Source: Actinomadura xylanilytica (GTDB lineage Bacteria; Actinomycetota; Actinomycetes; Streptosporangiales; Streptosporangiaceae). From it: a DNA stretch of 64,000 nt. The stretch covers positions 1 through 64,000 of the forward strand of contig NZ_JASNWE010000008.1 of assembly GCF_030283145.1 (NCBI RefSeq), in the 5' to 3' direction. Positions 32,053 through 40,639 of this stretch are shown in pieces (positions within the stretch are counted from its first letter, which is position 1; the number at the start of each line of letters is the position of its first letter). The translations under genes were made by a program, and so were the position numbers. The notes below the pieces were generated by a model that saw only the letters and a program-made list of their open reading frames with translations, was not told where the DNA came from and made no database searches.

Positions 32053-33369
32053 ATGAGCAACCCTCCGCCTCCCCCGGGCTGGGATCCCCCGGCCGGTCCC
32101 TCTTGGCCGCCGCCCCCGCCGCCCGCGGGACCCGGCGGCCAGCAGGGACCGGGTGGGCCGGGCGGCCCGGGCGGCCCGGGCGGACCCGGCATGCCCGGAG
32201 GCGCACCCCCGCCGCCGGGCCCCGGCGGCTACGGCGGGCCTGGAACCCCGCCGCCGTTCTACCCGCCGCCCCCCGGCGGCATGGGCCTGCCCGGCATGCC
32301 GCCACCGCCGCCGAAGCGCGGCAACACCGGACTGATCATCGGGCTGATCGGCGGCGGGCTGGTCGTCGTGATCGCGATCGCGGTCGTGGTGTTCGTGGTC
32401 GTGTCGGCCGGGGGCAAGAAGCCCGAGGAGAAGCTCAAGGCGGCGGCCGTCTCGCTGGGCGGGTCGCGTGCCCTGGCGCTGAAGGGCGACTTCGGTGGCG
32501 GCGCGGACACCCTCCAGGGTGAGCTGACCGTCACCAAGGGCGGCCGGACGACCGGTGAGGTGACCTGGAACAGCGACCAGGTGACCCTGATCTCGGCCGA
32601 CGGCAAGCTGTACGTCAAGGCCGACGCCGCCTACTGGAAGCGCCAGATCTCCGGGACCGAGCCCCCCTACTACCTCGGCAGCGGCGCGCAGTGGGGCCGG
32701 CTCAGCGCCGACAAGCTCGACCTGGACTTCAAGGCCGAGCTGACCCCGGAGGCGCTCGCGACCAAGCTGCGGCAGGCCGCGCTGGCCAAGGTCAAGCCGG
32801 TCGAGACCACGCTCCAGGGCACGAAGGTGCTGAAGTTCACCACGATCTCGGCGACGCTGTACATCAGCGACTCCGACGACGCCAAGCTGCTGCGGTACGA
32901 GAGCGGGTCGCCGAAGGTCACCGTCGACGTCACGGCCAAGAGCACGAGCGAGGCGTCGGCGTCCATCTCCGACCTGCGCGGCCGGATCGGCGAGCTGAAG
33001 GACTCCTTCGACGGATCGGCCCGCCCCACCACCGTCGACTGGAAGAAGGGCGGCTGCAACGGCGACTCCGGCTGCACCGTGGAGGCCAAGATCCGGCCCC
33101 CGTTCGGGGCGGAGACGCCGCTCACGATCGACGTGCGGTTCAGCCTCACCGCGGGCACGATGACCGGCCGCGACCTGGGCAACTGCACCACCAGGATCAC
33201 GGTCAGCAGCTCCACCCCGGTGTGGGCGAGCTGCCGGGTCACCAGCAGCGCGTGGTCGAGCTGGGCCAAGGCCACCGGCGGCACCTACTACAAGCACGTC
33301 GACTACAAGGTCATCGGTGCGACCGACAGCGACGTCCAGGGTCTGCTGAGCGGTCTCGACAGTGAGTGA
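32053..33369 (+). CDS. Proline/glycine-rich single-pass membrane protein with extracytoplasmic domain (paralogue 1)
   Basis: This 438-residue protein starts with about 90 residues of Pro/Gly-rich sequence, then a strong transmembrane helix (about 95-118). A 320-residue external domain follows, in two parts: a beta-rich LppX/LprG-like-sized region and a Cys-containing C-terminal region with NCTTRITVSSSTPVWASC. It ends DVQGLLSGLDSE. ATG start with GGAAGG. The next gene has the same layout and a matching end, so the two are tandem paralogues. Function unknown. Confidence 0.75.
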   Translation: MSNPPPPPGWDPPAGPSWPPPPPPAGPGGQQGPGGPGGPGGPGGPGMPGGAPPPPGPGGYGGPGTPPPFYPPPPGGMGLPGMPPPPPKRGNTGLIIGLIGGGLVVVIAIAVVVFVVVSAGGKKPEEKLKAAAVSLGGSRALALKGDFGGGADTLQGELTVTKGGRTTGEVTWNSDQVTLISADGKLYVKADAAYWKRQISGTEPPYYLGSGAQWGRLSADKLDLDFKAELTPEALATKLRQAALAKVKPVETTLQGTKVLKFTTISATLYISDSDDAKLLRYESGSPKVTVDVTAKSTSEASASISDLRGRIGELKDSFDGSARPTTVDWKKGGCNGDSGCTVEAKIRPPFGAETPLTIDVRFSLTAGTMTGRDLGNCTTRITVSSSTPVWASCRVTSSAWSSWAKATGGTYYKHVDYKVIGATDSDVQGLLSGLDSE

Positions 33370-33425
33370 GCGGCCCGGCGGGGCGGTCGCCGCCGGCTGA
33401 GGCGGGGCGCCCCGAAGCTCACCGG

Positions 33426-33474
33426 GTGCCGGACGATGCGCGGTCCTGCTGCGCTTGCGCGCATCGTCCGGCAC
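33426..33474. terminator. 17-bp perfect stem-loop between paralogues
   Basis: The stem GTGCCGGACGATGCGCG pairs perfectly with 33458-33474 around a 15-nt loop. It is followed by TCTTGACATG rather than a T-run. TGACA-TG-TGTCA (33478-33489) right after it could be an operator for the next gene. Confidence 0.65.
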
Positions 33475-33533
33475 TCTTGACATGTGTCATGGGATGTCCG
33501 GCATGAGCCGGTGGTGAGCAGAGTGGACGCCGA

Positions 33534-34919
33534 GTGAACGTTGATCAGGAAGGATCGCCGTTTCCGGGGGTCCCGGTCGCGGGCGCGGCCGTCTCCGGCG
33601 GTCCGAACCCGCCGGACGGAACGGTCCCCGGCCAGACCGGAGGACCGGCGCCCGGCGGGGCGGGCGCACCTCTCCCCGGCGGCGCCGGAGCGCCCATGCC
33701 GGGCGGGCCCGGAGCTTCGGTGCCGGGCGGGCCCGGAGCGCCCATGCCTCAGGGGCCGGAGCCTGGCGGGGCGCGCGCCGCGATGATGCGGCGCCGGCGG
33801 ATCGTCGCCGGTGCCGGGGCGGCGGTCGTGGTCGTGGCCGCCGCCGTGACGGCCGGGGTCGTCATGACCGGCGACGACCCGAGCGGCAAGCCGGACAAGA
33901 AGGCCGGGCCCGCGCCGTCCTCCTGGGTGCAGCAGGCCGCACGGCAGCTCACGGCGAGGCCGGGCCTGCAGTACGCGGGGACGCTGCCCGCGGACGGCCG
34001 GCCCGTCCAGGCGCGGCTGCGCGTCACCCGCGCGGGCTCGGCCACCGGGACCCTGACGGCGGCGGGCGGGATGCGCGCCGACGTCGTCACGGCCGACGGC
34101 GTCACCTACCTCAAGGCGGGCCCGGCGTTCTGGCGCACCTACGGCGGCGAGGGCGCCCGGCCGGACGTCTACGCGGGCCGCTGGACCAAGGCGCCCGCCT
34201 CCATGCCGGGACTGGACGTCGCGGACGTGCTCGGCCCCGAGAAGATCGCCGAGCGGCTGGCCAAGGCGCCGGCCCGGCCGCGCACCGAGAACGTCGCGGG
34301 CGTCCCGGCGTACCGGGTCAAGACCCAGGACGCCGACTACTTCCTGACCACCGCCGCGCCGTACCGGCTGGTGAGCGTCCAGGCGGCGGGGCAGGGCGAC
34401 CCGCGGTTCGCCGTCGCGCCGGTGACCGCCGCCGCGCCGCTGTTCGCCGAGCTGCGCCCGCGGGTCGCGGCGCTCGGCGGCGCCGCCGATCCGGCACTGC
34501 GCTTCGCCCCGGGCAAGCTGACGTTCGTCAACTGCGACGAGAACATGAACGGCTGCACGGTGAGCGTGCCCGCCAAGATGACCGCGCCCGACGGGACGGT
34601 GCCGTCGGGCGCCCGCGCCGCGCTGCGGGCGACGGTCACGTCCAAGGGCAAGGCGCTCGGGACCTGCACGGGGACGGGCGCGGTGCCGTCCAACCGGGAA
34701 CTGGTGCTGCGCTGCACGGTGACCGGCCGCACCTGGCGGAACTGGATGCGGCAGGCCCTGGACTCCCCTGGCGCGCACCCGTACGAGGCGCAGGCGCGGG
34801 TCGTCGGCGAGGCGGTGTCGGCGGCGGACGTCTCCGGCCTGCTCGCCGGGATCGACCGTGAGCGCGGCGTCGCCAAGGGGGCCGGCGGCAAGAACGCGCC
34901 CGGCGCGCCGAAGCCGTGA
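33534..34919 (+). CDS. Proline/glycine-rich single-pass membrane protein with extracytoplasmic domain (paralogue 2)
   Basis: This 461-residue protein has a Gly/Pro-rich N-terminus with PGGPGAP-type repeats (about 1-80), a transmembrane helix (about 85-107) and an external domain. That domain keeps the layout of its upstream neighbour: YLKAGPAFW against YVKADAAYW, a CDENMNGCTVSVPAK region, and the end DVSGLLAGIDRE. GTG start. The two genes probably arose by duplication and have since diverged strongly. Function unknown; a cell-envelope role is inferred. Confidence 0.73.
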   Translation: MNVDQEGSPFPGVPVAGAAVSGGPNPPDGTVPGQTGGPAPGGAGAPLPGGAGAPMPGGPGASVPGGPGAPMPQGPEPGGARAAMMRRRRIVAGAGAAVVVVAAAVTAGVVMTGDDPSGKPDKKAGPAPSSWVQQAARQLTARPGLQYAGTLPADGRPVQARLRVTRAGSATGTLTAAGGMRADVVTADGVTYLKAGPAFWRTYGGEGARPDVYAGRWTKAPASMPGLDVADVLGPEKIAERLAKAPARPRTENVAGVPAYRVKTQDADYFLTTAAPYRLVSVQAAGQGDPRFAVAPVTAAAPLFAELRPRVAALGGAADPALRFAPGKLTFVNCDENMNGCTVSVPAKMTAPDGTVPSGARAALRATVTSKGKALGTCTGTGAVPSNRELVLRCTVTGRTWRNWMRQALDSPGAHPYEAQARVVGEAVSAADVSGLLAGIDRERGVAKGAGGKNAPGAPKP

Positions 34920-35023
34920 GGGCGCACCGCGGACGGCTCGCCGCGGCGGCCGTGCGGAGCCTCCGCCCGGCCCCCGGGGGCCGGTTGGGCCGGACGGATT
35001 TCGGGCTGTCTATAGTCAAAGCC

Positions 35024-35134
35024 GTGAACTCCGTGCCACCGGGGAGCTTGGGCTCCCCACCGATCCCCTCGCGGCTCGTGCGGCGGATCCACGTGGATCT
35101 GTGCCGCCTGGCGAGCTGCCTGTGTTCGGGATGA
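35024..35134 (+). CDS. Cysteine-containing leader peptide, probably leaderless
   Basis: A 36-residue reading frame ends RRIHVDLCRLASCLCSG. The HVDLCRLASxLC pattern resembles short Cys-ended leader peptides annotated in actinobacteria ahead of sulfur-related genes. TATAGT at 35011-35016 places transcription start at or next to the GTG, so it is probably read from a leaderless mRNA; no SD is present. Hairpins follow it, and the next gene is korA 259 bp on. Cysteine- or Fe-S-linked attenuation is inference. Confidence 0.65.
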   Translation: MNSVPPGSLGSPPIPSRLVRRIHVDLCRLASCLCSG

Positions 35135-35157
35135 ACCCGAGAGCCGAGTAGGTCGTA

Positions 35158-35188
35158 CCGGCGGATGGGACCTGCCCGAATCCGCCGG
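35158..35188 (+). promoter_or_regulatory. Hairpin after leader peptide, candidate attenuator
   Basis: The 9-bp arms CCGGCGGAT and ATCCGCCGG are perfect, with a 13-nt loop. A smaller stem, TCGGG-ATGAA-CCCGA, overlaps the leader stop codon. Position fits attenuation of korAB. Confidence 0.5.
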
Positions 35189-35317
35189 AGTCGCGTGATC
35201 TTCCGCCCGGAGTGGTACCTCTTGGACTACAGGGCCACGACCTCCCGAACGCGGGATGTCACATGACGGGCGGAGTGGCGGCCCCGGGAGAGCACGTGCT
35301 TCCCGGACATACCATGA

Positions 35318-35329
35318 AGGTAAGCCTAA
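35318..35329. promoter_or_regulatory. Partial IdeR/DmdR iron-box match AGGTAAGCCTAA
   Basis: Twelve contiguous bases fit the core of the actinobacterial iron box (TTAGGTWAGSCTWACCTAA), but the outer arms do not match. It sits 65 bp before korA, which encodes part of an Fe-S enzyme. Weak evidence only. Confidence 0.3.
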
Positions 35330-35393
35330 GTAGCATCACGATCCTGGGTGCCTCCCCCAGGACGGGTGCTGCGCGTCGAGGAGGTCTTCCTCT

Positions 35394-37235
35394 GTGACCA
35401 AAAAGGTCCAGCAACTCGACCGCGTCATCATCCGTTTCGCCGGTGACTCCGGTGACGGTATGCAGCTGACCGGCGATCGCTTCACCCAGGAGACGGCGGC
35501 GTTCGGCAATGACCTGTCGACGTTGCCGAACTTCCCGGCCGAGATCCGCGCCCCGGCCGGGACCCTTCCCGGCGTGTCCAGCTTCCAGCTGCACTTCGCC
35601 GACCACGACATCCTGACCCCCGGGGACGCGCCCAACGTCCTGGTGGCGATGAACCCGGCCGCGCTCAAGGCCAACCTCGGGGACCTGCCCCGCGGCGCCG
35701 ACCTGATCGTCAACACCGACGAGTTCACCAAGCGCAACCTGGCCAAGGTCGGCTACACCGCCAACCCGGTCGAGGACGCCTCGCTCGGCGAGTACCGGGT
35801 GCACGCGCTGCCGCTCACCTCGATGACGGTGACCGCGCTCGCCGCCTTCGAGCTGTCCAAGAAGGACGCCGAGCGGGCCAAGAACATGTTCGCGCTCGGG
35901 CTGCTGTCGTGGATGTACGACCGTCCGACCGAGGGCACCGTCGGCTTCCTCGAGCGCAAGTTCGCCAAGAAGCCCGAGATCATGAAGGCGAACATCGCCG
36001 CGTTCCAGGCGGGCTGGAGCTACGGCGAGACCACCGAGGCGTTCTCGGTGCAGTACGAGATCAAGCCGGCCGAGCACGACCCGGGCCTCTACCGCAACAT
36101 CACCGGGAACGTCGCGCTGGCATACGGGCTGGTCGCGGCGGGGGTGCAGAGCGGCCTTCCGCTCTACCTGGGCTCCTACCCGATCACCCCGGCGTCCGAC
36201 ATCCTGCACGAGCTGTCCAAGCACAAGCGGTTCGGGGTGCGCACCTTCCAGGCCGAGGACGAGATCGCCGCGGTCGGCGCGGCGCTCGGCGCCTCGTTCG
36301 GCGGGTCGCTCGGCATCACCACCACGTCCGGTCCGGGCCTCGCGCTCAAGAGCGAGACGATCGGCCTGGCGGTCGCCACCGAGCTACCGCTCCTGGTCAT
36401 CGACGTGCAGCGGGCCGGGCCGTCCACCGGGCTGCCCACCAAGACCGAGCAGGCCGACCTGCTCCAGGCCATGCACGGCCGCAACGGCGAGGCGCCGGTC
36501 CCGGTGATCGCGCCGCGGTCGCCGTCCGACTGCTTCGACGCGGCGCTGGAGGCGGCCCGGATCGCGGTCACCTACCGCACCCCCGTCATCCTGCTGTCGG
36601 ACGGCTACCTGGCCAACGGGTCCGAGCCGTGGAAGCTGCCGGACGTGGCCGACCTGCCGACGATCGAGCCCGGCTTCGCCGAGGCCGGCCAGGAGGACTT
36701 CCAGCCGTTCAAGCGCGACCCCGAGACGCTCGCCCGGCCGTGGGCGATCCCGGGCACGCCGGGGCTGGAGCACCGGATCGGCGGCCTGGAGAAGGCCGAC
36801 GGATCGGGCAACATCTCCTACGACCCGGCCAACCACGACCTGATGACCCGGCTCCGCCAGGCCAAGGTCGACGGGATCGCCGCCGACATCGCGCCGCTGG
36901 AAGTGGACGACCCGTCCGGCGAGGCGAAGGTGCTGGTCCTCGGCTGGGGCGGCACGTTCGGGGCGATCTCGGCGGGCGTCCGCCGGGTCCGCCGCGAGGG
37001 GGGCCAGGTCGCGCAGGCGCACCTGCGGCACCTCAACCCGTTCCCGGCCAACCTCGCCGAGGTGCTCCGGTCCTACGACAAGGTCGTGGTCCCGGAGATC
37101 AACCTGGGCCAGCTCGCGCTGCTGCTGCGCGGCCGGTTCCTGGTCGACGTCATCGGCTACAACCAGGTCCGCGGTCTGCCGTTCAAGGCCGAAGAGCTCC
37201 AGAACGTGATCCAGGATGTGATCGACAGTGAGTGA
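35394..37235 (+). CDS. korA: 2-oxoacid:ferredoxin oxidoreductase, alpha subunit (gamma-alpha fusion)
   Basis: This 613-residue protein has an N-terminal gamma domain (about 1-190: RFAGDSGDGMQLTGDRF) fused to the pyrimidine-binding alpha domain (about 225-600: GSYPITPASDILHELSK, then FQAEDEIAAVGAALGASFGG). The enzyme oxidatively decarboxylates 2-oxoglutarate (or a similar 2-oxoacid) to acyl-CoA and passes electrons to ferredoxin. GTG start behind GAGGAGG. It overlaps korB by 8 bp. Its location beside an NADH-module-free nuo cluster suggests ferredoxin as an electron link. Confidence 0.93.
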   Translation: MTKKVQQLDRVIIRFAGDSGDGMQLTGDRFTQETAAFGNDLSTLPNFPAEIRAPAGTLPGVSSFQLHFADHDILTPGDAPNVLVAMNPAALKANLGDLPRGADLIVNTDEFTKRNLAKVGYTANPVEDASLGEYRVHALPLTSMTVTALAAFELSKKDAERAKNMFALGLLSWMYDRPTEGTVGFLERKFAKKPEIMKANIAAFQAGWSYGETTEAFSVQYEIKPAEHDPGLYRNITGNVALAYGLVAAGVQSGLPLYLGSYPITPASDILHELSKHKRFGVRTFQAEDEIAAVGAALGASFGGSLGITTTSGPGLALKSETIGLAVATELPLLVIDVQRAGPSTGLPTKTEQADLLQAMHGRNGEAPVPVIAPRSPSDCFDAALEAARIAVTYRTPVILLSDGYLANGSEPWKLPDVADLPTIEPGFAEAGQEDFQPFKRDPETLARPWAIPGTPGLEHRIGGLEKADGSGNISYDPANHDLMTRLRQAKVDGIAADIAPLEVDDPSGEAKVLVLGWGGTFGAISAGVRRVRREGGQVAQAHLRHLNPFPANLAEVLRSYDKVVVPEINLGQLALLLRGRFLVDVIGYNQVRGLPFKAEELQNVIQDVIDSE

Positions 37236-38316
37236 CGAGGCGATCAACGGAGTGAACGGGCTGAACGGGAACGGGGGGCGCTCCGCGCTCTCGCTGGTGC
37301 CCAAGACCGACCAGAAGCAGACCATGAAGGACTTCAAGACCGACCAGGAGGTGCGCTGGTGCCCCGGGTGCGGCGACTACGCCGTCCTGGCCGCGGTCCA
37401 GTCCTTCCTGCCCGAGCTCGGCCTGCGCCGCGAGAACATCACGTTCGTCTCGGGCATCGGCTGCTCGTCGCGGTTCCCGTACTACATGAACACCTACGGG
37501 TTCCACTCGATCCACGGCCGCGCGCCCGCGATCGCGACCGGGCTGGCCACCTCCCGCCCGGACCTGTCGGTGTGGGTGGTCACCGGTGACGGCGACGCGC
37601 TGTCGATCGGCGGCAACCACCTGATCCACGCGCTGCGCCGCAACGTCAACCTGAAGATCCTGCTGTTCAACAACCGGATCTACGGGCTGACCAAGGGGCA
37701 GTACTCGCCCACCTCCGAGGTCGGGAAGATCACCAAGTCGACCCCGATGGGCTCGCTGGACTCCCCGTTCAACCCGCTGTCGCTGGCGATCGGGGCCGAG
37801 GGCACGTTCGTGGCCCGCACCATCGACTCCGACCGCAAGCACCTCCAGTCGGTGCTGCGGGAGGCCGCCCAGCACGAGGGCACGGCGCTGGTGGAGATCT
37901 ACCAGAACTGCAACATCTTCAACGACAACGCGTTCGAGCCGCTGAAGGACCCCTCGGTCCGCGACGACGTGACGATCCGGCTGGAGCACGGCGAGCCGAT
38001 CGTGTTCGGCGCCGAGCGGCAGAAGGCGCTGGTCCGCAACCCGGCCGGGTCGTTCGAGGTGGCGAACGTGGCCGATGTCGACCCGTCCCGGATCGCGGTG
38101 CACGACGCGAGCAACCCGGACCCGTCGCAGGCGTTCGCGCTGTCGCGGCTCGACTCGCCGGCGTTCGAGCACACCCCGATCGGCATCTTCCGCAACGTCG
38201 ACCGGCCGTCCTACGACGAGCTGCTGCGCGGCCAGGTGGACGAGGCGGTCGGGGCGCAGGGCCAGGGCGACCTGGCGGCGCTGCTCGCCAGCGGCGACAC
38301 CTGGCGCATCGACTGA
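37228..38316 (+). CDS. korB: 2-oxoacid:ferredoxin oxidoreductase, beta subunit (TPP and Fe-S)
   Basis: This 362-residue beta subunit carries WCPGCGDYAVL with two cluster cysteines, GIGCSSR with a third and YQNCNIF with the likely fourth. The thiamine pyrophosphate motif runs from GDGDALSIGGNHLIHALRRN to NNRIYG. It forms the active enzyme with KorA. Overlapping genes imply coupled translation. A strong terminator follows. Confidence 0.95.
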   Translation: MSDEAINGVNGLNGNGGRSALSLVPKTDQKQTMKDFKTDQEVRWCPGCGDYAVLAAVQSFLPELGLRRENITFVSGIGCSSRFPYYMNTYGFHSIHGRAPAIATGLATSRPDLSVWVVTGDGDALSIGGNHLIHALRRNVNLKILLFNNRIYGLTKGQYSPTSEVGKITKSTPMGSLDSPFNPLSLAIGAEGTFVARTIDSDRKHLQSVLREAAQHEGTALVEIYQNCNIFNDNAFEPLKDPSVRDDVTIRLEHGEPIVFGAERQKALVRNPAGSFEVANVADVDPSRIAVHDASNPDPSQAFALSRLDSPAFEHTPIGIFRNVDRPSYDELLRGQVDEAVGAQGQGDLAALLASGDTWRID

Positions 38317-38330
38317 CCCTCGGTTCCGCT

Positions 38331-38371
38331 CGCGAAGGCCCGGTCCCGTCCGCGGGGTCCGGGCCTTCGCG
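38331..38371 (+). terminator. Terminator after korB
   Basis: A 13-bp perfect stem CGCGAAGGCCCGG (38331-38343) pairs with 38359-38371 around a 15-nt loop, 15 bp after the korB stop. There is no T-run, as is usual in high-GC actinobacteria. Confidence 0.8.
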
Positions 38372-38571
38372 CGTCACGGGCCGATCACGGCCTGGCGTGG
38401 CGCGGGCCCGGCCCGCGGGCCGGGCCTGTCGCGGGCCGAGCACCGGACTATCACGGGGTGAGCACGGCGGGAATCGGGAACGAACCGATGGCCGGGTTCG
38501 GTCGGTCACACGCTGCGTGAGCCGGGCGCGTCCTGGAAGACTGGGGAGATCATGCACCCGGGGAGGTGACG

Positions 38572-39555
38572 ATGCGGGTCGTTCCACGCCGCAGCAAGGG
38601 TCGTCAAGGCGCGCCCGGCGCCGAGCCCGTCCGCCCCGACGAGCCCACGGTCCCCTCCCCCTCCTCGCCCGTCCAGGTGCGGGCCCCGGTGACCGTCGAG
38701 GAGCCGCTGCCGCCGACGCAGCCGCTGGGGCCGTCCGACCTGCCCGGCGCGTCCGACCTGCCCGGCGGGTCCGGCCCGGTGGGACGGCGGGCCGCGAAGA
38801 AGGCCGCGCGGGCCGAGGCCAAGGCGGTCAAGCGCGGGCGCCGGAAGGCCGGACGCCGCAAGGGCGGGGACGCCGCCGCGCCCGCCCCTCCGGTGGAGCC
38901 CCCGGCGATGCCCGATCCCGACCAGCGGCGCCGGGCCCGTTCGGCCGAACGGCACCGCGCGGCGGCCGAGGCCAAGCGCAGCCGGGCGGCGCAGCGGCAG
39001 GGCCTGGCCCGGAAGGGCGGCACCCCCGAGGCCAAGGCGCTGCGGCAGCACCGGTCCGCGCTGCTGGTCATGGTCATCACGCTCGGGCTGCTGATCGCGG
39101 CGGTCGCGGTGACCGGCGGGATGATCGCCGGTCAGATGCGGACCCGCCCGGTCGCGCTGGCCGCGCCGCTGCACGTCTACCCGGTGACGCAGACGGCGCC
39201 GGGGCAGTGCCCGAACGGGACGCAGGGGGTCAGCGCGCAGGCCGTCGGCGGGATGACCTGCTATCAGATGACGCAGGGCATCGCGATCCGCGAGGTCGCC
39301 GACCTGCGGGTGCAGAAGTCGCGGACGGCGGGGAGCGACTACGAGGTCGCGGTCACCCTGCGCAAGGCCGACCGGCGCGCGTTCGCCGCGCTGACCCGCG
39401 CGACGGTCGGCCACGACCTGGCGTTCGTGGTGCGCAACACCATCGTCACGCTGCCCCGGGTCGACATGCCGATCCTCGACGGCAAGGTCGTGGTCACCGG
39501 CCAGCCGAGCCGCAAGGACGCCGCCCGGCTGATCCGCGCGCTGAAAGGCGGGTAG
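38572..39555 (+). CDS. Single-pass membrane protein with SecD P1-head-like domain
   Basis: This 327-residue protein has a long basic Ala/Arg/Lys-rich cytoplasmic part (about 1-160) and one transmembrane helix (about 165-188). The external domain end, LTRATVGHDLAFVVRNTIVT then PRVDMPILDGKVVVTGQ, mirrors the SecD/SecDF P1 head. SecD itself has six helices and an RND core, which are absent here. ATG chosen because GGGGAGG lies 5 bp upstream; GTG at 38566 is embedded in the SD. Role unknown. Confidence 0.7.
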   Translation: MRVVPRRSKGRQGAPGAEPVRPDEPTVPSPSSPVQVRAPVTVEEPLPPTQPLGPSDLPGASDLPGGSGPVGRRAAKKAARAEAKAVKRGRRKAGRRKGGDAAAPAPPVEPPAMPDPDQRRRARSAERHRAAAEAKRSRAAQRQGLARKGGTPEAKALRQHRSALLVMVITLGLLIAAVAVTGGMIAGQMRTRPVALAAPLHVYPVTQTAPGQCPNGTQGVSAQAVGGMTCYQMTQGIAIREVADLRVQKSRTAGSDYEVAVTLRKADRRAFAALTRATVGHDLAFVVRNTIVTLPRVDMPILDGKVVVTGQPSRKDAARLIRALKGG

Positions 39556-39637
39556 CCCCCACCGCCGCGGAAGGCGATGGGGGCCGGGGACACGGGATGC
39601 CGAGGGCCGCGAAATGCGGGGGCCGCGAAATGCGGGG

Positions 39638-40465
39638 TCAGATCTCCGGGAGGCTCTCCCCCTGGGCGGCCTGGATCTCCAGCTCGACCTTGAGGCTCTC
39701 GCCGACGGCGGAGATTCCCGCCTCCAGGATCTGGTTGAACTTGATCCCGAAATCGGCGCGGCGCAGCTCGGCGGTCGCGCGGAACGCGGCCCGCACCCCG
39801 CCCCACGGGTCGGGCCCGGTGCCGAGGTAGGTCAGGTCCAGGTCGACCGGCTGCGTGATCCCGTTGAGGGTGAGGTGGCCGTGCACGGTCCAGTGGTCGG
39901 GGCCGAGCGCGGTCAGCCCGAGGCCCTGGTAGTCGATCGCCGGGTGCGCGTCGGCGTGCAGGAAGTCGGCCGAGCGCAGGTGCGCGTCGCGCGTCCCGTT
40001 GCCGGTGTCGATGGACGCGGCCTCGATCCGCGCCACCACCCGCGATCCCTCGACCGGCTCGGCGATCTCGATGCGGCCCTCGAACGCGGCGAACCGGCCG
40101 CGCACACTGGACAGCCCGAGGTGCTGGGCGACGGCGGCGACGCTGGAGTGCGCCGGGTCGATCGTCCACGGGCCGGGCGGCGGCAGCTCGGTGCCGCCGG
40201 CGCGCGCCAGCACCAGTGTGCCGAGGTCGGCGGTGCCGGAGCTGCTCACGATCAGGGTGGACGCGGCGGGCTGGTACCCCATCGCGGTCACGATCACCGT
40301 GTAGGTCCCGGCGGGCAGCGGCCCGGCGGTCAGGACGCCGTCCTCCCCGGCCTGCGCGCGCGCCACCTGGCGGCCCATCAGGTCGGTCACCGTGACGATG
40401 GCGTGCCGCACCGCCCAGCCGTCCTTGGTCCGCACCGCTCCGCGCAGACCGCGACTCTCATCCAT
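39638..40465 (-). CDS. YceI-like lipocalin protein with N-terminal carboxypeptidase-regulatory-like domain
   Basis: This 275-residue protein has two parts. Residues about 5-95 form a CarboxypepD_reg/CnaB-like beta-sandwich (AIVTVTDLMGRQVARAQAG, then LPAGTYTVIVTAMGY). Residues about 105-270 are a YceI domain (WTIDPAHSSVAAVAQHLG, ADFGIKFNQ). YceI proteins bind isoprenoid-type lipids. There is no signal peptide. ATG start. It lies downstream of the MFS gene on the same strand, and the two share the regulatory-like domain. Confidence 0.85.
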   Translation of the reverse strand: MDESRGLRGAVRTKDGWAVRHAIVTVTDLMGRQVARAQAGEDGVLTAGPLPAGTYTVIVTAMGYQPAASTLIVSSSGTADLGTLVLARAGGTELPPPGPWTIDPAHSSVAAVAQHLGLSSVRGRFAAFEGRIEIAEPVEGSRVVARIEAASIDTGNGTRDAHLRSADFLHADAHPAIDYQGLGLTALGPDHWTVHGHLTLNGITQPVDLDLTYLGTGPDPWGGVRAAFRATAELRRADFGIKFNQILEAGISAVGESLKVELEIQAAQGESLPEI

Positions 40466-40639
40466 GAACGCCCGTACTCCTGACTTCGCCACTGTGGTCC
40501 CTGCCGTCCCGGTGTTCCGGCGTCCGGCGTCCGGTGTTCTGTCGTCCCGCGTCCCGCCGCCTTCGCCCTGCACGCGGCGTGCGGCGTGCGGTGCTGTCCC
40601 CGGGGCCGGCGATGGGCGCCGGTCCCGGGATCGCGCCGG

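Noticed and set aside
33477..33505. TTGACA after the 17-bp hairpin as a promoter
   Set aside because: No acceptable -10 hexamer occurs at 16-18 bp; TGACA is better explained as part of a palindrome.
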